Shown piece after piece: positions 1 to 6,832 of a DNA stretch of 18,986 nt. The position numbers and the translations under genes were made by a program. Origin of the DNA: an uncultured Clostridium sp. GTDB lineage: Bacteria > Bacillota > Clostridia > Lachnospirales > Lachnospiraceae. The notes under the pieces were generated by a model, which worked only from the letters and a program-made list of their open reading frames with translations, was not told where the DNA came from and made no database searches. The stretch is from positions 1-18,986 of the forward strand of contig UQXF01000071.1 in NCBI GenBank assembly GCA_900544905.1. Reading direction: 5' to 3'. Each line of letters starts with the position of its first letter. Positions within the stretch are counted from its first letter, which is position 1.

Positions 1-915
1 TCCGCATGCCGCAACATAGATCCTCTCAATGCTTTTTAGTTGCTCGTCTGTCAGACCTGCTTCCGAAAAGTCAATCGCACCGTCTTTTATATAAGCGCCC
101 AGCGTATCCTGAACGGCTTTCGGCTGCTCATGTATCTCTTTTAACATAAAGTGTTCATACCCGCCTTTTTCGGCTGACTCGGCATCCCACTTGATCTCTG
201 TCATTTCTTTTTGTATCTCTTCCCGGTCGATATTATAAAAATGCACTTCCTCCGAAGTCATCTCCGCTATTTCAAGATTGCCTATATAATATACGTTTCT
301 TGTACGATCCAGAATCGCCGGAACGTCTGACGCGATCAGGCAGCCTTTTTTACTCTTTCCGATAATAAGCGGGCTGTCTTTTCTGGCCGCAAACAATCTG
401 CCCGGACAATCGCGGAACATCACTCCGAAAGCATATGATCCTCTTATTCTAAGCATAGCCCTTGTAAGCGCCTCAAGAGGTGTTCCGGTCTTCTTATAAT
501 AATAATCTATCAGTTTTACCGCGATCTCCGTGTCTGTCTGTGAATAAAACGTATATCCCGTTTTCTGAAGCTTTGTCTTTAATTCTTGATAGTTTTCGAT
601 AATCCCGTTATGCACAAGAACAACGGATTTATCATCCGTGCAGTGAGGATGTGCATTATTCTCGGAAGGTTCGCCGTGAGTGGCCCATCGTGTATGACCG
701 ATCCCGCATGTGCCTCGCACACTTTTCCCGTTATCTGTTTTTTCTGCAAGGATCTTCAAACGCCCCTTTGCCTTTACTATCGCGATCTTATCCGTCTTTT
801 CATTACGAACCGCGATTCCCGCCGAATCATACCCTCTGTACTCCAGCTTTGAAAGCCCTTCCAAAAGAATCGGCGCTGCCGGCTGTTCTCCGATGAATCC
901 TACAATTCCACACAT
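1..915 (-). CDS. glmS: Glutamine--fructose-6-phosphate aminotransferase (isomerising), N-terminal 305 residues, cut by window edge
   Basis: GlmS makes glucosamine-6-phosphate from fructose-6-phosphate and glutamine in the cytoplasm. This is the entry step to UDP-GlcNAc, the substrate of MurA encoded nearby. The start is ATG at 915, eight to ten bases after AAAGGAGG. It reads MCGIVGFIG, so Cys2 becomes the N-terminal nucleophile after Met removal. Further class II glutamine amidotransferase signatures are RGYDSAG, GHTRWATHG, NAHPH and NGIIENY. The sequence continues into the first sugar isomerase (SIS) domain and stops at VAACG, about half of the usual 600 residues. The gene has its own promoter. 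It prefers ATC for Ile and CTT for Leu more than the neighbouring genes do, which use ATT. The 5' leader is too short for a glmS ribozyme. Identification is secure; its physical linkage to the dcw cluster is less so. Confidence 0.96.
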   Translation of the reverse strand, partial: MCGIVGFIGEQPAAPILLEGLSKLEYRGYDSAGIAVRNEKTDKIAIVKAKGRLKILAEKTDNGKSVRGTCGIGHTRWATHGEPSENNAHPHCTDDKSVVLVHNGIIENYQELKTKLQKTGYTFYSQTDTEIAVKLIDYYYKKTGTPLEALTRAMLRIRGSYAFGVMFRDCPGRLFAARKDSPLIIGKSKKGCLIASDVPAILDRTRNVYYIGNLEIAEMTSEEVHFYNIDREEIQKEMTEIKWDAESAEKGGYEHFMLKEIHEQPKAVQDTLGAYIKDGAIDFSEAGLTDEQLKSIERIYVAACG

Positions 916-968
916 TGTTCCACATCCTCCTTTGATGCCTGTATTTATACATAAAAATTTTGTGCATA

Positions 969-998
969 ATAGTACCACCACTTTTTATGAAATGTCAA
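969..998 (-). promoter_or_regulatory. Predicted sigma-A promoter of glmS
   Basis: On the minus strand there is a perfect -35 TTGACA (993-998), an 18-base spacer and a -10 TACTAT (969-974). Transcription would begin near 962, giving a leader of about 45-50 bases before the glmS ATG at 915. This suggests glmS is transcribed independently of ftsQ, although no terminator hairpin separates them. Only T/A-rich sequence without a stem follows ftsQ. Confidence 0.6.
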
Positions 999-1016
999 TA
1001 GAACAAACGAATTTTT

Positions 1017-1784
1017 TTATTTTTTTTGCTTTTCATCTTCTTTATCCGGCTTAAAGGATGCCTTTCCGGAGGCGGTATCGAAATCCTTCATGTCAAGCGT
1101 ACCCTTTTTCCCCTTTAGCCTTTCCAAAATCTGACCCAAATCAATCAGCTGCTCCTCTAAATTACTTCCATCTCCCAGCTCGATTTTGATATCCTCATGT
1201 CCAAGAATAATCTCTCCCTCTGATGTAAATTTTATGGATTCAATCTGCAGTTCATATTTCTGAATCAGCTGGGTCAGCTTTAAAATGGTCTTAAACCGTT
1301 TCTTGTCCTCAATCGGAAGCTTCTCATGAAGCTCAATGCTGTTAAAGGACATTCCCGTAATGCAGGGCGCATCCTCCAGCTTGGTCTGGGATATCTCCAA
1401 TACATACCCATCCTGGTCAAAATAGACATATTCATTCATGTACTCGATACAGCCCGCCATGGCCTTTTCATACACCGTCAATGTGATTTTATGGGCATTT
1501 ACATACTCGATATCCAGCTTTGCCACAAAGGGAATATCTTCAATGGGACGCACCTTATTTTTCAGCATCAGAAGGATTGTATTATCAATATATCCGTCTG
1601 ATAATACAAAATCCTTAATCTGCTCCTTTGAATAGTGTTTGTTTCCTGTCACCTCTATCTCATCAATGCCAAAACAGGTAAAAAGTATCACCATTAAAAT
1701 AACAGCGGCGCACAGCACAACGCCTGCAATGACGCCCTTTTTTCTCTTTTTAAATTGTATAACATTATCCTGTCTATTACTCAT
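1017..1784 (-). CDS. ftsQ: Cell division protein FtsQ/DivIB
   Basis: FtsQ/DivIB is a bitopic membrane protein of the divisome that binds FtsL and DivIC/FtsB and regulates septal wall synthesis. The 255-residue product has a short basic cytoplasmic tail (residues 1-17, KKRKK), one membrane segment (about 18-38), then a POTRA-type domain beginning IDEIEVTGNKHYSKEQI and the FtsQ beta domain outside the cell. The C-terminus is very charged and lysine-rich (DKEDEKQKK). The start ATG at 1784 follows AAAGGA at good spacing. The gap to the murA stop is only 10 bases, so the two are co-transcribed. The family is poorly conserved, so position in the cluster supports the call as much as sequence does. 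In related clusters ftsZ often follows; here glmS does. Confidence 0.88.
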   Translation of the reverse strand: MSNRQDNVIQFKKRKKGVIAGVVLCAAVILMVILFTCFGIDEIEVTGNKHYSKEQIKDFVLSDGYIDNTILLMLKNKVRPIEDIPFVAKLDIEYVNAHKITLTVYEKAMAGCIEYMNEYVYFDQDGYVLEISQTKLEDAPCITGMSFNSIELHEKLPIEDKKRFKTILKLTQLIQKYELQIESIKFTSEGEIILGHEDIKIELGDGSNLEEQLIDLGQILERLKGKKGTLDMKDFDTASGKASFKPDKEDEKQKK

Positions 1785-1794
1785 ATCTTATCCT

Positions 1795-3054
1795 TTATAT
1801 GTATGCAATTTCCACTCCCAGGCATTGCAAATCCCTTACAATATCTTCATATCCCCGTTCAATATAGGAAATATCCGTTACCGTTGTATAACCTCTGCTG
1901 ATGAGCCCGGCTGCCACCAGAGCCGCACCCTGCCTTAAATCCGTGGCTTTCACAGTATGCCCCTGTAAATCTGCATTTCCCTGCAATACAGCAGTCTGCC
2001 CCTTAACCTGCACAGCCGCACCCAGCTTTTCTAATTCCCTTGTAATTCCAAAACGGTTTTCAAATACCGTTTCTGTTACGGTGCTGCTCTGCTCAGACTT
2101 TAATAATACAGTAAGAAGCACCGGCTGTAAATCGGTTGGAAACTCCGGATATATTCCGGTTTTAAAATCCCCTCCCTCCACCTTTCCAAAGGACTGCACA
2201 CTTAAACAATCCTCAAAGCGCACCACATTAACGCCAAGCCTGGAGACGGTTTTTATAATATTTTTAATGTAGTGAATGTCATCAATTCCCGAAAGCCTGA
2301 TATCACTCGGCACCGCTGCTGCCATCAACAGATATGTCCCGGCAACAATGCGGTCATAAACATTGCAGTAATCACAGGCTGTCAGCTCCTTTGTTCCCTT
2401 GACAATCAATACATCCGTTCCAACTCCCTCAATCAGGGCACCCATGGACAGGAGATAATTGCAGAGCTCTACAATTTCCGGCTCCTTTGCCACACCACGC
2501 AAAATAGTTCTTCCCTTGGCGCCCACAGCTGCCATAATCAGATTCTCCGTGGCACCCACGCTGGGAAACCGCAGATGGTATTCGCATCCCTGCAAATGAA
2601 AGGTTTCACAGGTTAAAATATCCTTATGGAGCCTGATATCCACATTCATTTTCATAAAGCCTTCCAGATGAATGTCAACCGGCCGCATACCAATGGCACA
2701 CCCGCCAGGCATTCCCAGCTCCGCCTTTTTCCATCTTGCGAGAATCGGTCCCAATAATAAAATTGAAGACCTGAGCTTTCCAGTCAGAGCATACGGCAGG
2801 GGTTCATAAGACGCATTGGTGGTATCAATGGTAAGTACATGCCCTGTAAGCTCTGTCTTCACGTGAAGACATTCAAGAAGCTGGCACATAACCAGCACAT
2901 CCTCAATTACAGGACAATTGTGTATCACTGACACACCGGAACTTAATAGGGTTGCCGCCATAATCGGCAGAACCGTATTTTTCGACCCCTGGATTTCTAT
3001 ACTCCCTTTTAGTTTATCGACTTCTTTTACACTGATTGCTTTCAAGGAATCCAC
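1795..3054 (-). CDS. murA: UDP-N-acetylglucosamine 1-carboxyvinyltransferase
   Basis: MurA transfers enolpyruvate from PEP to UDP-GlcNAc, the first committed step of peptidoglycan synthesis, in the cytoplasm. The EPSP-synthase-like fold shows as two similar halves. The N-terminal signature is KGSIEIQGSKNTVLPIMAA, followed by the active-site loop PGGCAIGMRPVDIHLEGF with the catalytic Cys that binds PEP and fosfomycin. The frame stays open upstream to 3204, but that part (MKWVWYSQ...) overlaps the end of ftsW and lacks family character. I place the start at GTG 3054, preceded by AGGGATTGGATGT, giving 419 residues, the usual MurA length. ATGs at 3072 and 3081 have no recognisable ribosome binding site but cannot be excluded. 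Bacillota often have two MurA copies (MurA and MurZ); the sequence does not show which this is. Confidence 0.93.
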   Translation of the reverse strand: MDSLKAISVKEVDKLKGSIEIQGSKNTVLPIMAATLLSSGVSVIHNCPVIEDVLVMCQLLECLHVKTELTGHVLTIDTTNASYEPLPYALTGKLRSSILLLGPILARWKKAELGMPGGCAIGMRPVDIHLEGFMKMNVDIRLHKDILTCETFHLQGCEYHLRFPSVGATENLIMAAVGAKGRTILRGVAKEPEIVELCNYLLSMGALIEGVGTDVLIVKGTKELTACDYCNVYDRIVAGTYLLMAAAVPSDIRLSGIDDIHYIKNIIKTVSRLGVNVVRFEDCLSVQSFGKVEGGDFKTGIYPEFPTDLQPVLLTVLLKSEQSSTVTETVFENRFGITRELEKLGAAVQVKGQTAVLQGNADLQGHTVKATDLRQGAALVAAGLISRGYTTVTDISYIERGYEDIVRDLQCLGVEIAYI

Positions 3055-3081
3055 ACATCCAATCCCTGCCATATATACCAT

Positions 3082-3110
3082 AATATGCAGATAAAGCAAT
3101 TGTGTGACAA
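3082..3110 (-). promoter_or_regulatory. Possible promoter in front of murA
   Basis: In the 91-base gap between ftsW and murA the minus strand has TTGTCA (3105-3110), a 17-base spacer and CATATT (3082-3087). Five and four of six bases match the sigma-A consensus. Start would be near 3075, just upstream of the proposed GTG start. It is a weak candidate resting on pattern alone; simple read-through from ftsW is equally likely. Confidence 0.3.
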
Positions 3111-3145
3111 ATATATGAAGATTCTGTTTTTCTTTATGTATTCTG

Positions 3146-4297
3146 TCAGTATTCCTTTGGCATTTTAATCTGCCTTGCAACTGAGAGTACCAGACCCATT
3201 TCAATCAACAGACCAAACAGCGCCGTTCCTCCATAGCTTATGAAAGGAAGGGGAACTCCTGTCGGCGGAAAAGTGTTGGTTACTACCGCTATATTAATGA
3301 TAACCTGCACTGCAACGTGCGTGATAACTCCCACTACAATCAACGCACCATACAAATCCGGAGCACTCATGGCAATCATGACACATCTCCAAATAAGGAG
3401 AACAAAAAGCAATACCACGCAGATTGCTCCAAACAATCCAAGCTCCTCACAGATAACAGAAAAAATCATATCATTATGGGATTCCGGAATAAAGCCAAGC
3501 TTCTGGATGCTCTGCCCCAGTCCCTTTCCAAATATACCGCCAGAGCCAATGGCATATAATGCCTGTAAGGTCTGATAACCCTTCTCATAGCTTTCCGGGT
3601 CAAGCCAGATTTTAATACGCTCCAGACGATAGGATGCCACCAGCAAAAAGATTCCCATTAAAGCAATAACCATAGCTCCCATTACAAGGAACTGCTTTAC
3701 CTTTGGGCTGGTAACGAATACAATCATCAGGGTAATTGCCGCACAGATAATACCGGTACTCAGATTTTCCTTGGCAATTAAGGCTACGGCAATAATCGGA
3801 AGAAATACCACCTTTGCCATAATCTTAAAGTCTCCGATTCTGGCAGCCTTTATGGTTGCCATATGTGCAGTAAACAGTATAATTACAATCTTTGCCGCTT
3901 CAGAGGGCTGGAACTGAATGGGACCAATGGCAATCCAGCGGACTGCACCGTGGGACGCTTCTCCCAGTATCAGCACCAATACCAGCAGTCCAATCACTGC
4001 ATACATCATAAGCAGAGACCATTTTTTCCACCAGTGGTAATCCAGTCTGGCAACAACAAGCATTGCCAGAATTCCTGCCAGGGCAAATATTCCCTGCCGT
4101 TTCAGATAGTAGGTAGCTGTTCCGGTTTTTAACTCTGCGGTATAGGAGCTGGTACTATATACCATCACCAGACCAAACGCAACTAAAAACAGAACAATAA
4201 ACAATAAAGAATAGTCAAAAAAACTGCTTTTAAAAAAGGCAGAGCCCCTTCTTTTCCTTATTCGTTTGTTAGAATTTTGCGGCCTTCCTTCTGCCAT
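3146..4297 (-). CDS. ftsW: Septal peptidoglycan glycosyltransferase FtsW (SEDS family)
   Basis: FtsW is a polytopic membrane protein that polymerises lipid II into glycan strands at the septum together with a class B PBP. The 383-residue product has a basic cytoplasmic start (NKRIRKRRG) and then about ten hydrophobic segments. SEDS hallmarks are GAVRWIAIGPIQFQPSE, the long extracellular loop containing PESHNDMIFSVICEELG (with the Glu/Asp-rich segment important in SEDS enzymes), and the C-terminal PFISYGGTALFGLLIEMG. RodA and SpoVE are the other SEDS members. Location between murD and murA in the dcw cluster favours FtsW or a SpoVE-like role. The ATG at 4297 lies three bases after the murD stop, and its AGGAG is inside the end of murD, implying translational coupling. 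Confidence 0.93.
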   Translation of the reverse strand: MAEGRPQNSNKRIRKRRGSAFFKSSFFDYSLLFIVLFLVAFGLVMVYSTSSYTAELKTGTATYYLKRQGIFALAGILAMLVVARLDYHWWKKWSLLMMYAVIGLLVLVLILGEASHGAVRWIAIGPIQFQPSEAAKIVIILFTAHMATIKAARIGDFKIMAKVVFLPIIAVALIAKENLSTGIICAAITLMIVFVTSPKVKQFLVMGAMVIALMGIFLLVASYRLERIKIWLDPESYEKGYQTLQALYAIGSGGIFGKGLGQSIQKLGFIPESHNDMIFSVICEELGLFGAICVVLLFVLLIWRCVMIAMSAPDLYGALIVVGVITHVAVQVIINIAVVTNTFPPTGVPLPFISYGGTALFGLLIEMGLVLSVARQIKMPKEY

Positions 4298-4300
4298 ATG

Positions 4301-5665
4301 CTATGCTCCTAACTCATTAACAAATTCTTTAAACATATCTCCGCGCTGTTCATAATTATCAAACATTCCCCAGCTGGCACATGCAGGTGAAAGCAGTACC
4401 GCATCGCCAGGCTCGGCAGCCTCAAAGCACAACTCAACTGCCTGTTTTAAGTCCTCTGCAAAAGCAACCTCCGTAAATCCATACTTTGCTGCCGTATCTG
4501 CAATCATATGTGCTGTCTGTCCCAGCAAAACCAGCTTCTTAACCTTGCCGTCAAAGGCCTTTATCCAGTCATCAAAGGCAACTCCCTTATCATAACCTCC
4601 GCCAATCAGTACGGTTTTCCTGTTCATTGCCTGGATTCCCTTAATGGCGGCATCCGGATTGGTTCCCTTTGAATCGTTATAATATGCAACGCCATTTACC
4701 TCTTTCACAAACTCAATGCGGTGTGCAACGCCCTTAAAGGTTTTTACGGCTGAGACAATAATCTCCATCGGAATTCCCATATAATGGGCAACTCCTATTC
4801 CTGCCATATAATTTTCCAGATTATGTCCTCCAAGGAGAATCAAATCCTTTGTGTCAATAACCTTGGTTTCTGTTCCGTTTTCCCTTATTACAATGGCATC
4901 GTCCTGCAGGCAGATACCCTCTTCCAAATTATGTAACCGGCTAAAGAATACCACTCTTGCCTTTACCCGTTTATCCTTTGCCATTGCCCTCGTAAGCTCG
5001 TCATCATAATTTAATATGAGGTAATCCTCCTCCTTCTGGTTCTTGCAGACATCCAGCTTCACCGAAGCATAATTTTCCATTGTGTAATGCCGGTTCAAAT
5101 GGTCCGGAGTAACATTTAATACTGCGCTGACATGCGGTCTGAAATCTACGATTGTCTCCAATTGAAAGGAAGATACCTCCGCAACTGTATAGGAGTCCTC
5201 ATTCATCTGCAATGCTACCTCTGTATAAGGAATCCCGATATTCCCAACCGTAAAACTGTTATCCGTATATGCTGCAAAAATCTCCCCCACAAGGGATGTG
5301 GTGGTAGTCTTTCCGTTAGTTCCCGTTATAGCAGCCAGATGTCCGGCACCTGCATGATAGGCAAGCTCTATTTCACTCCAGATAGGGATTCTGGCATCCC
5401 GGACTGCATTTGCCACATCCGAGTCCACCGGTACTCCCGGACTGATTACCATTAAATCAATATTGGAAAGTATCTTTTCATTCACCTCTCCCAGCACAAC
5501 GCTGATTCTCTCCGCATCCTCAAACAGAGAAAGCAGCTTCGTTATATCCAGGGAAACATTGTCATCATAAAAGACAATCTCTGCTCCCTTTTCCAGCAAT
5601 AGCTTACCTGCGTTAATTCCGCTTTTTCCTGTACCGGCAATCAGTACCTTCTTATGAAAATCCAT
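4301..5665 (-). CDS. murD: UDP-N-acetylmuramoylalanine--D-glutamate ligase
   Basis: MurD is the ATP-dependent cytoplasmic ligase that adds D-Glu to UDP-MurNAc-L-Ala. An N-terminal Rossmann-like domain opens with KVLIAGTGKSG. The central ATPase domain has the P-loop GTNGKTTTT (about residues 115-123) and NVTPDHLNRH. The C-terminal domain carries YYNDSKGTNPDA and ends with LLSPACASWGMFDNYEQRG, a strongly conserved Mur ligase tail. There are two in-frame ATGs. I choose the second (5665) because GGAGG lies five bases before it and overlaps the first ATG (5677), which has no good site of its own. This gives 454 residues, typical of the family. It follows mraY by about 56 bases. Confidence 0.95.
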   Translation of the reverse strand: MDFHKKVLIAGTGKSGINAGKLLLEKGAEIVFYDDNVSLDITKLLSLFEDAERISVVLGEVNEKILSNIDLMVISPGVPVDSDVANAVRDARIPIWSEIELAYHAGAGHLAAITGTNGKTTTTSLVGEIFAAYTDNSFTVGNIGIPYTEVALQMNEDSYTVAEVSSFQLETIVDFRPHVSAVLNVTPDHLNRHYTMENYASVKLDVCKNQKEEDYLILNYDDELTRAMAKDKRVKARVVFFSRLHNLEEGICLQDDAIVIRENGTETKVIDTKDLILLGGHNLENYMAGIGVAHYMGIPMEIIVSAVKTFKGVAHRIEFVKEVNGVAYYNDSKGTNPDAAIKGIQAMNRKTVLIGGGYDKGVAFDDWIKAFDGKVKKLVLLGQTAHMIADTAAKYGFTEVAFAEDLKQAVELCFEAAEPGDAVLLSPACASWGMFDNYEQRGDMFKEFVNELGA

Positions 5666-5721
5666 AATATCCTCCATATGTTTCTTTCATTTATACCATT
5701 CTGTTAACTGAAATTACTATA

Positions 5722-6681
5722 CTACAATGCCACCAGACCAACGAGACAGAGTATCGCTGTAATAATTGCGAAAATAGAAACCACCTTTGTCTCCGGCCAT
5801 CCGGACAACTCAAAATGATGATGAATCGGTGCCATTTTAAAGACTCTTTTTCCGGTCTTTTTAAAGTAGAGCACCTGAATTATAACAGAGAGAACCTCCA
5901 CAAAATAAATAAATCCCACAATGATAATATAAAGCGGCATGCGCAGCATTACCGCCGTGGACGCAATCAGTCCTCCCAACGCCAGTGAGCCCGTATCACC
6001 CATAAACACCTTAGCCGGATACACATTATAGACAAGGAAGCCTAACAAAGCTCCTACCGCAGCACAGGTAATAGGTTCCAGCCCGGATGCCGTTCCAATT
6101 GCCACCACGGTAAAAAAGGTGGCTGTCAAAACGGTAATGGATGATAACAGACCGTCCAGTCCGTCTGTGAAATTCGTTCCGTTTACGGTTCCTATCACAA
6201 CAAAAAACAGAAACGGATAAAACCAGAAGCCTAAATCCAGCTCATATCCATGCATAAACGGAACGATAATCTTTGTACCAATGTCTGTATAATTTGCCAG
6301 ATAGTATGCAAACACAGCTGTAATAACAAACTGTCCCGCCATCTTCTGCCATGCGCGGAGTCCCATGGAGCGCTTCATCACAACCTTGATATAGTCATCC
6401 AAAAAACCCACAAGACCAAATCCCAGCGTTACAAACAGTACCGGCAGAATAACCGGGTTACTCTTCATATAAAACAGTGACGTGATAACAATACTGCATA
6501 AAATAATCAGACCGCCCATGGTTGGCGTACCGGATTTCTTTAAATGGGATTCCGGTCCGTCATCCCGCACAAACTGTCCAAACTTTAATTTTTTCAGGAA
6601 AGGTATCATAACCGGGCTTAAAACCACACTGATACCAAACGCAATTAACACTGGTGCTAATACTGTAAAATCATATTTCAT
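5722..6681 (-). CDS. mraY: Phospho-N-acetylmuramoyl-pentapeptide-transferase
   Basis: MraY transfers phospho-MurNAc-pentapeptide to undecaprenyl phosphate to form lipid I in the inner leaflet of the membrane. The 319-residue, ten-helix protein has the family motifs in order: GTPTMGGLIIL, FLDDYIKVVMKRSMGLRAWQK (catalytic Asp pair), NFTDGLDGL (metal-binding), MGDTGSLALGG and the histidine motif APIHHHFELSGWPE. The start ATG at 6681 follows AGGAAAG. A convincing promoter of its own lies in the 151-base gap behind the upstream PBP gene, so mraY and the genes after it probably have an internal transcription start in addition to read-through from mraZ. Confidence 0.97.
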   Translation of the reverse strand: MKYDFTVLAPVLIAFGISVVLSPVMIPFLKKLKFGQFVRDDGPESHLKKSGTPTMGGLIILCSIVITSLFYMKSNPVILPVLFVTLGFGLVGFLDDYIKVVMKRSMGLRAWQKMAGQFVITAVFAYYLANYTDIGTKIIVPFMHGYELDLGFWFYPFLFFVVIGTVNGTNFTDGLDGLLSSITVLTATFFTVVAIGTASGLEPITCAAVGALLGFLVYNVYPAKVFMGDTGSLALGGLIASTAVMLRMPLYIIIVGFIYFVEVLSVIIQVLYFKKTGKRVFKMAPIHHHFELSGWPETKVVSIFAIITAILCLVGLVAL

Positions 6682-6776
6682 AATCTTTCCTACCCTTTTG
6701 TAATTCTTTATTTATGTGCCTTAAACCGATTTTAAAACACAAGACCTTGTATGTCCCGTCAGACATATACCCTAGT

Positions 6777-6805
6777 AGTATAATTCTTTTTTTTCATTTT
6801 ATCAA
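6777..6805 (-). promoter_or_regulatory. Predicted internal sigma-A promoter before mraY
   Basis: The minus strand has TTGATA (6800-6805), exactly 17 bases of A-rich spacer containing a run of eight A, and TATACT (6777-6782). Each hexamer matches consensus at five of six positions. Start near 6770 would give a leader of about 90 bases. That leader contains a small hairpin, TATGTC-(TGACGG)-GACATA, near 6750-6767. This is one of the best promoter matches in the window. Confidence 0.65.
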
Positions 6806-6832
6806 CCTTCTTATGCATTATTCCTGCGGTTT

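Noticed and set aside
916..1016. A glmS ribozyme upstream of glmS
   Set aside because: The predicted leader is under 50 bases and the whole gap is 101 bases, too short for the ribozyme. I see none of its conserved core.
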